Source of the DNA: Tritonibacter horizontis
Lineage (GTDB): Bacteria; Pseudomonadota; Alphaproteobacteria; Rhodobacterales; Rhodobacteraceae
Direction: 5' to 3'
DNA: 64,000 nucleotides
NCBI RefSeq assembly: GCF_001518015.1
Contig: NZ_LPUY01000065.1
Coordinates: forward strand, 58,204 to 122,203
The translations under genes and the position numbers were made by a program. Positions 19,438 to 27,813 of this stretch are shown in pieces; within the stretch, counting starts at the first letter, position 1; each line of letters opens with the position of its first letter. The notes below the pieces were generated by a model. It was not told the DNA's origin. It saw only the letters and a program-made list of their open reading frames with translations, and made no database searches.

Positions 19438-20063
19438 GACGCGGCCTCCAGATTGGGCGTACTGCTGGCTCCCAGAAGCAGCCCGTAGACGATAAAGCAG
19501 ATCGCCAAGAGGCGGCGGATCCACACGTTGAATGCCGCCGCAAGCGCCGCCCGCCCCATGCTGACTCCCAGCAGGGTAAACCCCGTATAGCTGATCGTGG
19601 TCAGCACCAGCGCGGTCGGTACGATCACTGCCATCTGCGACCAGATCGCCACATCCGGCTGCACAAACTGCGAAAAGGCGGCCAGATAACCTGCGACGCT
19701 CTTGGGGTTGATGGTCGCCACCGCCAGCGCATGCAGATAGACATGCCGCGCCGGACGCTCGGACGTGGGCACGGGTTTCGTTGCATTCCGCCAACCGCGA
19801 ATGCCCAGAAAGACCAAAAAGCCCGCGCCAACCAGTTTCGCGATAAAAAACCCGGTGGGCGAGGCCGCGATCAGCGCCGTCACCCCCAGCGCCGACAACA
19901 GCAAAAAGATCGTCGCCTGCGTCAGGATGGCGAGCACCCCCAGCATGGCCTTGCCAAACCCCAGGTTCATGCCGTTGGAGATGCAGTTCACCGCGTTGGG
20001 TCCCGGCGTGGTGACAAAGGCGGCCCAGAACAGGGCAAAGATGATCCAGGCGTCAAAGCTCAT
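19434..20063 (-). CDS. LysE-family amino-acid exporter
   Basis: A 209-residue protein with about six hydrophobic segments. The N-terminal TPGPNAVNCISNGMNLGFGKAMLGVLA matches the RhtB/LysE signature (TPGPN...G). These inner-membrane carriers export amino acids or related compounds. It lies second in the operon, 9 bp after the XRE-cupin regulator gene, and may relieve accumulation of methylated amino acids or glycine; that substrate is inference. Confidence 0.88.
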   Translation of the reverse strand: MSFDAWIIFALFWAAFVTTPGPNAVNCISNGMNLGFGKAMLGVLAILTQATIFLLLSALGVTALIAASPTGFFIAKLVGAGFLVFLGIRGWRNATKPVPTSERPARHVYLHALAVATINPKSVAGYLAAFSQFVQPDVAIWSQMAVIVPTALVLTTISYTGFTLLGVSMGRAALAAAFNVWIRRLLAICFIVYGLLLGASSTPNLEAAS

Positions 20064-20072
20064 ACAGGGACC

Positions 20073-20642
20073 TCAATAGACGGGCGGTGCGATGACCCAG
20101 ACCGCGACACAGGGGCAGTCATAGGGGTTCGACCACAAAAAGGGTTCGTTGCGGATGCGGAAGCTGTCGCCTGCCCCGACGGTAAAGTGACGCGCGCCGA
20201 TCTGCAGGTCGAGGCGGCCAGAGATCACATAGGCGACCTCCTGTGTCGGACGGTGGGCGGCGGATTGCATCCGCGCCTGCGGCGCAAAGGTGGAATGCAC
20301 CATCTCGAAATCATCGGTCAGGTCGGGCGACAGGAGTTCCTCGATCAACCCTTCCTCGCCCGACCCCATCGGGCGCCGGGCGCCGGAGCGTACGATATAG
20401 CCCTGTTCCTCGACCGGGGCGGAGGCGTGGGCGAAAAGCATCGACATCGGCACATCGAGGCATTTTGCCAGCCCGCGCAGGTCTGAGATCGAGGGCTCGG
20501 ACATGTCCCGCTCAACCTGGCTGATCCAGCCAACAGAGCGCCCCATACGCGCGGCAAGCTCCGCGATGGTGATGCCCCGCGCCCGGCGCAACGCCCTGAG
20601 ATCGGCGCCCAGGGTGGTATGTGTTGGCGATTGGGAATTCAC
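20073..20642 (-). CDS. XRE-family regulator with C-terminal cupin domain
   Basis: A 189-residue protein. An N-terminal Cro/CI helix-turn-helix (RGITIAELAARMGRSVGWISQVERD, about residues 20-45) is followed by a cupin_2 domain (EVAYVISGRLDLQIG, GDSFRIRNE). This architecture is common in regulators of amine and polyamine catabolism. Starts are GTG at 20642 or GTG at 20648. It is first of a five-gene leftward operon. Two inverted repeats with the same half-site (20660-20684 and 20697-20725) lie immediately upstream and are good candidates for autoregulatory operators. Confidence 0.88.
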   Translation of the reverse strand: MNSQSPTHTTLGADLRALRRARGITIAELAARMGRSVGWISQVERDMSEPSISDLRGLAKCLDVPMSMLFAHASAPVEEQGYIVRSGARRPMGSGEEGLIEELLSPDLTDDFEMVHSTFAPQARMQSAAHRPTQEVAYVISGRLDLQIGARHFTVGAGDSFRIRNEPFLWSNPYDCPCVAVWVIAPPVY

Positions 20643-20659
20643 TGGCACCGTCCAAGTTC

Positions 20660-20684
20660 GTGAAATTTTGCAGGCAATTTTCAC
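20660..20684. promoter_or_regulatory. Inverted repeat 1 upstream of the XRE-cupin operon
   Basis: GTGAAA-N13-TTTCAC, 18 bp upstream of the regulator's GTG start. The half-site GTGAAA/TTTCAC recurs in the next inverted repeat. Confidence 0.55.
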
Positions 20685-20696
20685 CCTCTGTGATTC

Positions 20697-20725
20697 TCGT
20701 GAAAAATGAAAGAGAAATTTCACGA
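20697..20725. promoter_or_regulatory. Inverted repeat 2 upstream of the XRE-cupin operon
   Basis: TCGTGAAA-N13-TTTCACGA, a perfect 8-bp dyad with the same half-site and the same 13-nt spacing as the neighbouring repeat. The two centres are about 39 bp apart. It is a likely operator of the XRE-cupin regulator. Confidence 0.6.
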
Positions 20726-20727
20726 AC

Positions 20728-20755
20728 AAAAAACCCGACACTTCGCAGCGTCGGG
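20728..20755 (-). terminator. Intrinsic terminator of the GAF gene
   Basis: On the minus strand CCCGAC-N10-GTCGGG is followed by TTTTTTG. It separates the GAF gene from the XRE-cupin operon on the same strand. Confidence 0.85.
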
Positions 20756-20808
20756 CCGGGTGTTCGGATCCGCTTGGGGTAACGCGGGACGGTCAGCCCC
20801 GCCCCTGC

Positions 20809-21264
20809 TCAGAGCCTGCCAAAGACCGAATGCAGGATTGCGGCCAGCTGCTCGGCATCTTCCGTGGTGAAAGCGCCGGGTTGGTCGCTGTCGATGTCCA
20901 GCACCGCGATCAGTCGGCCGGAGGCCGCGCGCACCGGCAGCACGATCTCGGATCGGGTGGAGGAGGCACAGGCGATGTGGCCGGGAAAGGCGTCCACATC
21001 GTCCACCAGCTGCACCTCGCCGGTCCGGGCCGCCGCCCCGCAGACGCCGCGCGAGAAAGGGATCACCAGACATCCATGTCCGCCCTGGTAGGGGCCGATC
21101 TTCAACACCTCGGGCGCGGTCACGCGGTAAAACCCGGTCCAATCGAACCGGTCATCGGCGTGATGCAATTCGCAGGCGAGAGTCGCCATCAGGGCCACCT
21201 CGTCGGTTTCCCCCTCGGTCAGTGCGGCCACGGTTTTGGCCAGATCGTCGTAGTCTACCCGCAT
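20809..21264 (-). CDS. msrC: GAF-domain free methionine-(R)-sulfoxide reductase
   Basis: A 151-residue single GAF domain. The three cysteines of the fRMsr family are present: GC in GGHGCLVIP, GVC in SRGVCGAA, and IAC in GHIACASSTRSE. The DWTGFYRV and LDIDSD segments are also conserved. The enzyme reduces free methionine-R-sulfoxide using thioredoxin-type donors in the cytoplasm. ATG 21264 gives the usual family length; the longer frame upstream has no conserved residues. An intrinsic terminator follows. Confidence 0.88.
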   Translation of the reverse strand: MRVDYDDLAKTVAALTEGETDEVALMATLACELHHADDRFDWTGFYRVTAPEVLKIGPYQGGHGCLVIPFSRGVCGAAARTGEVQLVDDVDAFPGHIACASSTRSEIVLPVRAASGRLIAVLDIDSDQPGAFTTEDAEQLAAILHSVFGRL

Positions 21265-21352
21265 CAAAGTTTTGCCTTTTACAAATATGAGCGGACGAGC
21301 CCCCCCGTCCGCCTGCATGTCATGAGGCGCATAATCGCCAGCACGGCGAAGG

Positions 21353-22525
21353 TCAAACCCGCTCGATTGCGATCGCTGTTCCCTCGCCCCCACCGATGCA
21401 AATTGCTGCAACGCCGCGCTGCAATCCGCGTTTTTCCAGGGCGTTGAGAAGCGTCACCATGATGCGTGCGCCAGAGGCACCGATCGGATGTCCCAACGCG
21501 CAAGCCCCGCCATTTACATTGACCTTCTCTCTCGGGATTCCCATCTCGCGCATGAAGGCCATCGGGACCACCGCGAAGGCTTCGTTCACCTCCCAAAGGT
21601 CAACATCCTCCACGTCCCAGCCGATCCGTGTCAGCAGTTTTCGCGCCGCGGGAACAGGCGCCGTGGTGAACCATCCCGGTGCCTGCGCATGGCTGGCATG
21701 ACCCAGAATATACCCCCGCACCGGCAGCCCGCGCGCTGCTGCGGCTTCCTCGTTTGCAAGGACCAGCGCCGCCGCACCGTCCGAGATCGAAGAAGCGTTT
21801 GCCGCCGTGACCGTCCCACCCTCGCGAAACGCAGGTTTGAGGGTCGGGATCTTTTCAGGGCGAGCCGTGCCGGGTTGTTCGTCGCGGTCTGTCACCACCT
21901 CGCCTTTTCGGGTTTTCACAATGACTTCAGTTATTTCGTCCGCAAATGCGCCGCTTTCCTGCGCCGCCAGAGCGTTCGAGAGCGACCCAAGCGCAAAGGC
22001 GTCCTGCTCCTCCCGGCTGAACTGATAATGCTCGGCGCAGTCCTCGGCAAAGGTGCCCATGAGACGGCCCTTGTCATAGGCATCTTCCAACCCGTCGAGG
22101 AACATATGATCGACAACCTGACCGTGGCCAATCCGCGCCCCGCCGCGCATTTTCGCCAGCAGGTAGGGGGCGTTGGTCATGCTTTCCATGCCCCCCGCCA
22201 CCATCACATCCGCGCCGCCTGTCGCCAACCGATCGCATGCCATCATTGCGGCCGTCATCCCGGAGCCACACATCTTGTTCAAGGTGGTCGCGGGGACGTC
22301 CTCGCCAAGCCCGGCGGCGAACCCGGCCTGCCGCGCCGGAGCCTGCCCCTGACCGGCAGAGAGCACGCAGCCCATCAGGACTTCGTCCACCGCAGTGGCC
22401 CCTGAACGCTGCAATGCAGCTTTGATCGCGGCCCCGCCGAGTTCGGCTGCCGTGACACCGTCATACATGCCTTGGAATCCACCCATCGGCGTCCGGGCTG
22501 CCCCGGAGATTACAATCCTGGCCAT
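21353..22525 (-). CDS. Acetyl-CoA C-acetyltransferase (thiolase)
   Basis: A 390-residue thiolase with all three active-site blocks: Cys86 in NKMCGSGM, the NGGACALGHPIGASGAR His motif, and CIGGGEG near the C-terminus. It condenses two acetyl-CoA to acetoacetyl-CoA (or cleaves 3-ketoacyl-CoA). It stands alone here without a PHA or beta-oxidation partner, so biosynthetic versus degradative use is unclear. It is divergent from the anti-anti-sigma gene. Confidence 0.93.
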   Translation of the reverse strand: MARIVISGAARTPMGGFQGMYDGVTAAELGGAAIKAALQRSGATAVDEVLMGCVLSAGQGQAPARQAGFAAGLGEDVPATTLNKMCGSGMTAAMMACDRLATGGADVMVAGGMESMTNAPYLLAKMRGGARIGHGQVVDHMFLDGLEDAYDKGRLMGTFAEDCAEHYQFSREEQDAFALGSLSNALAAQESGAFADEITEVIVKTRKGEVVTDRDEQPGTARPEKIPTLKPAFREGGTVTAANASSISDGAAALVLANEEAAAARGLPVRGYILGHASHAQAPGWFTTAPVPAARKLLTRIGWDVEDVDLWEVNEAFAVVPMAFMREMGIPREKVNVNGGACALGHPIGASGARIMVTLLNALEKRGLQRGVAAICIGGGEGTAIAIERV

Positions 22526-22620
22526 TTCAACTCTTCTCCAATTTTCTCAACTATCCATACTGAATGATAACACTTAGGGTCTAGGGTACGTGCCAAGTAA
22601 GACGAGCCGAGGAACACTCA

Positions 22621-22965
22621 ATGAGCCTAACGAGCACGGTAGCAGACGACGCGCAGGTGGTAACCGTAAACGCCCAACGCATAGATGCAGCCATGGCAAT
22701 CCAGTTCAAGGAAGACATGCGCACGGAAACCGATGCCGGTCCCCAGCGTGTGATTCTAGACTTGTCCAGCGTCGAATTCATCGATTCCAGCGGTCTGGGC
22801 GCCATAGTCGCTGCTATGAAACAGCTTGGCAAGGATCGTCGGCTGGACCTGGCCGGGTTGACCCCCATGGTCGACAAGGTCTTTCGACTGACCCGTATGG
22901 ATACCGTCTTCAACCTATTCGATACGCTTCAGGACGCTCTGGACCCTGAACACGTCGAACATTGA
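22621..22965 (+). CDS. STAS-domain anti-sigma factor antagonist (RsbV-like)
   Basis: A 114-residue STAS protein. FIDSSGLGAIVAAMK contains the conserved Ser pair at the end of the beta-strand where RsbV/SpoIIAA-type antagonists are phosphorylated. When dephosphorylated such proteins bind the kinase/anti-sigma partner. It is followed by the kinase-like gene with a 33-bp gap to the ATG, so the two form a partner-switching pair. The sigma factor and phosphatase are not in this window. Confidence 0.9.
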   Translation: MSLTSTVADDAQVVTVNAQRIDAAMAIQFKEDMRTETDAGPQRVILDLSSVEFIDSSGLGAIVAAMKQLGKDRRLDLAGLTPMVDKVFRLTRMDTVFNLFDTLQDALDPEHVEH

Positions 22966-22998
22966 TCCCGACGCAACCGTTTGTGGAGCCCGAACTCT

Positions 22999-23457
22999 AT
23001 GGTTGAAACCTTCGCCTGCTCCTTCAGGGCGACCGAGCTTGATGCCCGAAGGGGTATCGTTTCGGTGGTGGACCGCCTGAAAAACATGGGTATTCCGGAT
23101 ACCCGGGTCGACGAGGTGCAGATTGCCCTTGCCGAGGCAGTCAACAACGTCGTCGAACATGCCTATGCCGAGACAGCGGCAGGGGATGTCCTGATCCGCT
23201 GCAACCTGCATCCGGACCGGCTGTGGGTCGAGATCCGCGACGCCGGCGTTCCCTTTCCAAATGCCAAGCTGCCCGACGGCAATACGGTCAAGGTTGACGC
23301 AGATACACCGCTAGAAGACCTGCCCGAAGGCGGCTTTGGCTGGTTCCTGATCCGTGAACTGGCCAGCGACATCCAGTATCAGCGAAATCTGGACAACAAT
23401 CAGCTCTCCTTGTGTTTCGAAATTCAGCTGACCTCCGAGCCACAACAATCGAGCTAG
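22999..23457 (+). CDS. RsbW-like anti-sigma/serine-kinase ATP-binding protein
   Basis: A 152-residue GHKL/HATPase_c protein. The N-box ALAEAVNNVVEHAY, the G1 box VEIRDAGVPF and the G2-like GGFGWFLIRELASDI are all visible. It would phosphorylate the upstream STAS protein and bind a sigma factor or output protein. The ATG at 22999 was chosen over a TTG at 22981. IS3 debris starts within a few bases of its stop. Confidence 0.88.
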   Translation: MVETFACSFRATELDARRGIVSVVDRLKNMGIPDTRVDEVQIALAEAVNNVVEHAYAETAAGDVLIRCNLHPDRLWVEIRDAGVPFPNAKLPDGNTVKVDADTPLEDLPEGGFGWFLIRELASDIQYQRNLDNNQLSLCFEIQLTSEPQQSS

Positions 23458-23458
23458 G

Positions 23459-24205
23459 TGTTTGATCCCACGGTTTGATGGTGTGATCCTTTCGAAGGAA
23501 TGGAAGGTCAGCCACGTTGGCCTGTTGCGGGTTTCGTGGATGGCAGTTTAAGCTTTCATAGCTCTCTCCTCGAACGTGATAGGGCTTAGATACCCGATGG
23601 TCGAGTACCGCCGCTTCGGATTGTAGAACCGCTCAATATAATCGAATACATCTGCGCGTGCCTGTTTTCTTGTACGGTAGGTTTTCCGCCTGACCCGTTC
23701 GGTTTTTTTCAGCGATGAGAAGAAGCTCTCCATCGCAGGGTTATCCCAGACATTTCCGGACCGGTTCATCGAACAGGTGATACCGTGATCGGCCATCAGC
23801 CTTTGGAACGGTTCACTGGTATACTGGCTGCCCTGATCGGAATGATGCAGCAGCTCCCTTGGTCGACCTCTGTGCCAGATCGCCATGATCAAGGCGTCCG
23901 TGACCATCTGGGACGTCATCTGGTCGCTCATGGACCACCCGACCACACGCCGCGAGAAGAGATCAATGACGGCGGCGACATAGAGCCAGCCTTCCACTGT
24001 CCAGATGTAGGTGAAGTCTGCCACCCATTTCTGGTTCGGGCCATCCGCATCGAACTCACGTTCAAGCACGTTGGCCACGATGATCGACCTCGTGCCCTCG
24101 TCTTTTGGTGGTTGCCGGCGCTTTGGGCGGGCTCTGAAGGCCGCCTGCCGCATCAACCGCTCGACGTAATGCAACCCTCAGGAATAGCCGTTTAAACCTC
24201 AAGTT
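23459..24205 (-). mobile_element. Truncated IS3-family element
   Basis: The transposase gene is present without its 5' part. The right terminus is probably just after the RsbW-like stop (TTTGATCCCACGGTTTGATGG region). At 24206 it is joined directly to an IS5-family terminus, which apparently removed orfA and the start of orfB. Confidence 0.75.
23548..24174 (-). pseudogene. IS3-family transposase orfB, 5'-truncated
   Basis: The visible 208 residues contain the DDE integrase core of IS3 elements: WVADFTYI with the first Asp, HHSDQGSQY with the second, and the Glu in NPAMESFFSSLK, then YNPKRRYSTIGYLSP. A stop codon lies just upstream of the TTG at 24174 in the same frame, and the N-terminal helix-turn-helix part is missing, cut by the adjoining IS5 fragment. 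Confidence 0.85.
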
Positions 24206-24655
24206 GGCTCTGTTGCACAAATCCTGTGAGGGATTCATCTCGTGAATTCAGCATGGTAGCTGGGACGCATGAGCAGACCTACATCCCCAAGCTACAAGAC
24301 TAAAAACTGTCCAGCCTACAATGAAGCGCTCAAGCGCCGGGGCTCGCTGACCATCTGGTCCGATCCCGAGATCGATCTGGGAGGCTGCGCCGACAGGCAA
24401 GCGTGGTCGCCAGCAGGCTTACAACAATTCTGCCATTCAGACTTGCGTGACAATGAAGGTGTTGTTTGGCATGGCGCTGCGGCAGACGACCGGGTTCGGC
24501 GAAAGCTTGTTGCGCCTGGTCGGCCTTGACTGGTCGGTGCCCGACTTCAGCACGCTGAGCCGCCGCCAGAAGACCCTCGCCGTCAACATCCCTTATGGTG
24601 GCTCCAAAGGGCCGTTGCACCTGCTAATCGACAGCACTGGCATCAAGGTTGAGGA
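24206..24655 (+). mobile_element. IS5-family fragment (left part)
   Basis: It starts with the terminus GGCTCTGTTGCACAAAT. The transposase start (MSRPTSPSYKT) is at 24269; the frame shifts before 24447, then continues with KVLFGMALRQTTGFGESLLRLVGLDW and LLIDSTGIKVE, after which homology stops near 24655. A second fragment of the same family lies at 44043-44312 in the opposite orientation. Confidence 0.8.
24269..24655 (+). pseudogene. IS5-family transposase, frameshifted and truncated
   Basis: The N-terminal ~125 residues of an IS5-type DDE transposase are recognisable in two frames: the first from 24269, the second from about 24447 (TMKVLFGMAL, VPDFSTLSRRQKTLAVNIPY). The catalytic C-terminal half is absent. 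Confidence 0.8.
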
Positions 24656-24959
24656 CGGCAGCTCTGCGCAGATAGTGACCTCTGTAAACTCGGCCTTACT
24701 TCTGCCTACTGCGGCCACGGTCGCTGCTATACAGCATTCCGAAACCGCCATTCGCTGCAGTTGCAACATCGGCCCGCTGTCGATAGGTGGCTCGGTGGAC
24801 AAAGCGGACGAGGTGGCTGGCTCATGCTCCAATGGCGTCGAATGCGCCAAAGTGCAATTATCAATGACTGATAGAAAAGGAGCCACCCACAGATGCCATT
24901 GGGAAAACAGAAGTCTGGCGCTACTGAGACCTGAAGCGCCAATCATGAGGAGCGCCATT
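24656..24959. other. Unassigned spacer between IS5 fragment and Nudix gene
   Basis: No gene is recognisable. An open frame runs through from the IS5 fragment into the Nudix gene, but its residues here look non-coding. This is probably rearrangement debris plus the Nudix promoter. Confidence 0.5.
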
Positions 24960-25349
24960 ATGGAGATTTGCATAGCCGCTGCTGCCATTCTTCGGGAAGA
25001 TGGAGCAATCTTGCTTGTCCGGAAACGTGGAACGTCCGCATTCATGCAGCCCGGTGGGAAAATCGACGGCCTTGAAACGCCCGTGAACGCTCTTCGCCGT
25101 GAACTTTTCGAAGAACTCGCACTAGATCTTCAACCCAAGGAGGCCGAATAACTCGGTCAATTTTCGGCCTCCGCGGCGAATGAGCCCGGCTGCCTCGTTA
25201 CGGCCGAAATGTTTCGCATTCATCTCAAAGATCATGTCGAAGCGCGAGCAGAGATCGAAGAGATTCGATGGGTGTATCCGAACTCGCAAGACAAACTTGA
25301 TCTCGCGTCTTTGACGCGGGACATGGTTCTCCCTGCGATTTGGCGCTAG
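24960..25349 (+). pseudogene. Nudix hydrolase interrupted by one in-frame stop
   Basis: ATG at 24960 opens a Nudix domain with the box G-KIDGL-E-x7-REL-x-EE-LAL (the usual Gly near the end is Ala). An in-frame TAA at 25149-25151 ends it after 63 residues, yet the same frame continues with plausible Nudix C-terminal sequence (AEMFRIHLKDH, EIEEIRWVYP) to a TAG at 25347-25349. A complete protein would have 129 residues, normal for short Nudix hydrolases. A Tyr-to-stop change is the simplest reading. The preceding IS5 debris suggests it lies in a decaying stretch. Confidence 0.75.
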
Positions 25350-25551
25350 TAGCCCGGCGCAATGGGTCTGCTCATGCAAAACAGCTATTGCGCTGGTTTC
25401 ACAAGATATGTCCCGCATCATGCCTTCGCGCAACAAAGCCAGGCGAGATGATATCACAACCATTGAGAACGTTTAGAAGACGATTAAACCTGTCATACGC
25501 CTTCGGATAAGGTCGGGTTCAATGAGATTAGTTCTGTGGGAGGGAGCCATC

Positions 25552-25803
25552 ATGGAAGATGCAGGAATTGGCTGGATTGCAGCCATTATCGTTGGAGGGC
25601 TGGCCGGTTGGATTGCCTCTGCGGTGATGAAGGCAGACACTGGCATATTTTTGAATATCATCCTTGGAATTGTCGGCGCAGCCGTAGCGAGTTTTTTGTT
25701 TGGCCTATTGGGCGTGTCCTTTGGGGGTGTGCTAGGGTATCTGGTCGCTGGGGTTGCAGGGGCCTGCATTCTTGTCGGCGGAGCACGCGCACTGAAGCGC
25801 TGA
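25552..25803 (+). CDS. GlsB/YeaQ/YmgE-family membrane protein
   Basis: An 83-residue, very hydrophobic and glycine-rich protein with three predicted membrane segments: GWIAAIIVGGLAGWIASAVM, then GIFLNIILGIVGAAVASFLFG, then GGVLGYLVAGVAGACILV. This is the transglycosylase-associated/YeaQ family, often stress-induced, of unknown biochemical role. ATG 25552 follows GGGAG; an upstream ATG at 25522 lacks a good site. Confidence 0.88.
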   Translation: MEDAGIGWIAAIIVGGLAGWIASAVMKADTGIFLNIILGIVGAAVASFLFGLLGVSFGGVLGYLVAGVAGACILVGGARALKR

Positions 25804-25885
25804 CCGCCCTGTGGCGACTTGTGGTGCGCAACGCGGGTGTGGATCTTGATGAGGTGCTGACGATATTACAGCAGGATACAGGCGC

Positions 25886-27331
25886 ATGAAGTTGGAACCG
25901 GGACGGAATTGCTGGCGTCTTGAGCAAGCCGATAGGTTCGCTTTCATCGTAGACGCTGAAAATTACTTTGTCGCTGTTCGCGCTGCGATGCTTAGAGCGC
26001 GGCATAGTATTATGCTGATTGGTTGGGATTTTGATGCCCGCATCAGTTTGGGAGAAGGCGAAGGACCGGAGCAGCTTGGCGATTTCATGTTATGGCTTGC
26101 TGACAGATCGCCGGCACTTCAAATTCGACTGTTGCGCTGGGACACGGGCGCCTTTCAGGCCATGTTTCGTGGCAACACGCTCTCTACGATATTGCGCTGG
26201 AAGTGGCACAAACAAATCATGCTGAAGCTTGACGGTGCCCATCCGTTTGCCAGTTCGCACCACCAAAAAATCGTGGTGATTGATGATTGCATCGCATTTT
26301 GCGGTGGTATTGATATGACTGTTGGACGTTGGGATCGGCGTGACCATGAAGATAACGATCCCGGCCGCATTGACCCGGATGGTAAACCCTATGGGCCATG
26401 GCATGACGCCACCAGCGCATTTGACGGAGCAGCGGCACGCGCGATGGGCGATCTGGCCCGCAAACGATGGAAGATCGCAACGGGTGAAACACTGAAGCCA
26501 GCAGGTGACAACCATGAGTGCTGGCCGCCTGCGCTTGAAGCAAATTTCAAAAATGTGGAACTGGCCATAGCGCGCACGCAACCGGAGATGTCGGATGTCG
26601 CGCCACTGCATGAAATCGAGGATATGTATCTCGACCTCATCGCGAGTGCCAAGCGTTGGATTTACGCCGAAAGCCAGTATTTTGCATCGCGTCGTATCGC
26701 CCATGCTGTGGCCAAGCGACTGGTTGAGGTGGACGGCCCGGAGATCGTCATCGTTAACCCAATTTCCGCCGAAGGATGGCTCGAGCCTATAGCAATGGAC
26801 AGCGCGCGAGCGCGGCTACTTGAGGCCCTGCGTCGGATTGACAAGCATGACCGGTTTCGCCTCTATCATCCTGTGACCGCACAAGGTGCCGAGATCTACG
26901 TGCATGCAAAGGTGATGGTTGTAGACAACCAGTTTCTGCGTGTCGGGTCTTCGAATTTCAATAACCGCTCACTGCGGCTTGATACGGAATGTGATGTAGT
27001 CCTCAGTGGAGTAGGTCCAGAAAATGCAGAGCTGTGCGAGGAGATTGCACTGCTGCGGAACGATCTGATCGCGGAACATCTTGCGACGACACCGGACGAG
27101 GTCGCACGCCGACTGAAGAGCTCGGGATCGCTGATTGCTGTGATCGAGGCTTTGCGTGGTGAGACGAGCGGGCGAACACTGCAGGCATTCGAAATACCAG
27201 AGTTGAGCGACATTGAAGAATGGTTGGCCGACAATGAAATTCTCGATCCTGAAGGGCCGGATGCGCTGTTCGAACCGCTAAGTAAGCGCGGGTTGTTTTA
27301 TGGGTGGCGCAAGCGATTACGACCGCATTGA
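25886..27331 (+). CDS. Phospholipase D-family protein
   Basis: A 481-residue protein with two HKD motifs: HHQKIVVIDDCIAFCGGID near residue 130 and VHAKVMVVDNQFLRVGSSNFNNRSL near residue 340. The duplicated layout is that of bacterial PLD enzymes that hydrolyse or transfer phosphatidyl groups; cardiolipin-synthase-like activity is possible. No signal peptide or membrane anchor is visible, so it is probably cytoplasmic or membrane-peripheral. The start lies about 80 bp after the YeaQ-like gene, so co-transcription is possible. Confidence 0.88.
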   Translation: MKLEPGRNCWRLEQADRFAFIVDAENYFVAVRAAMLRARHSIMLIGWDFDARISLGEGEGPEQLGDFMLWLADRSPALQIRLLRWDTGAFQAMFRGNTLSTILRWKWHKQIMLKLDGAHPFASSHHQKIVVIDDCIAFCGGIDMTVGRWDRRDHEDNDPGRIDPDGKPYGPWHDATSAFDGAAARAMGDLARKRWKIATGETLKPAGDNHECWPPALEANFKNVELAIARTQPEMSDVAPLHEIEDMYLDLIASAKRWIYAESQYFASRRIAHAVAKRLVEVDGPEIVIVNPISAEGWLEPIAMDSARARLLEALRRIDKHDRFRLYHPVTAQGAEIYVHAKVMVVDNQFLRVGSSNFNNRSLRLDTECDVVLSGVGPENAELCEEIALLRNDLIAEHLATTPDEVARRLKSSGSLIAVIEALRGETSGRTLQAFEIPELSDIEEWLADNEILDPEGPDALFEPLSKRGLFYGWRKRLRPH

Positions 27332-27760
27332 TCGCATTGATGGCTTGTATATCCCTAAACTGCCATTCTGCCGCCACAGAATTTGTGCGCTAAAATGTTG
27401 GCCGGCAGCTTTGCGCGACGAACGATATTACGGATGTACATGCGCGCCTCGGCGGGCAGTGGTTGCGATGCGCGAGAAACCTTCTCTTTTTACTTCGAGC
27501 TTAACCGTCTCAGTGGTGCTGACATCGGACAAGCTCGGCACATCACCTGCAGGGTGAAAGGACAGTGTAACGCCGCCGACGTCATGCGGGCTCTGCGCCA
27601 CTTGTCGCGCCCCGGCAAAGCCCTCTTCACAGCGGATCGACATGATATCAGGGGTTTGCGCAGCCGCCATCACCACGCCATGTACCGCGCGGGCGTGATG
27701 GGTATGGCCATGGGGAATGCGCACAGGGGGCGCTGGATGGATGGGGTCTACACAGAAAAC
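27332..27760. other. Intergenic region without a supported gene
   Basis: Overlapping open frames of 130-150 codons exist on both strands (27383-27835 plus, 27428-27817 minus), but neither shows family motifs, a clear ribosome site or convincing composition. The minus-strand frame would also read through the terminator at 27755-27787. Confidence 0.5.
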
Positions 27761-27787
27761 GCCCGAAGGGCAGTGAAGCCCCTCGGG
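27755..27787 (-). terminator. Terminator of the PNPOx-fold gene
   Basis: On the minus strand CCCGA...TCGGG with an interrupted G/C inner stem (27762-27787) is followed by CGTTTTC, 27 bp after the stop codon. Confidence 0.65.
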
Positions 27788-27813
27788 TCGGTTTATGAGG
27801 ATCTCCGCTGGGT

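Noticed and set aside
24447..25151. Single 234-codon ORF joining IS5 transposase to the Nudix domain
   Set aside because: The open frame is a coincidence of an IS5 fragment, unrelated spacer and a Nudix gene with its own start at 24960; no known protein has this layout.
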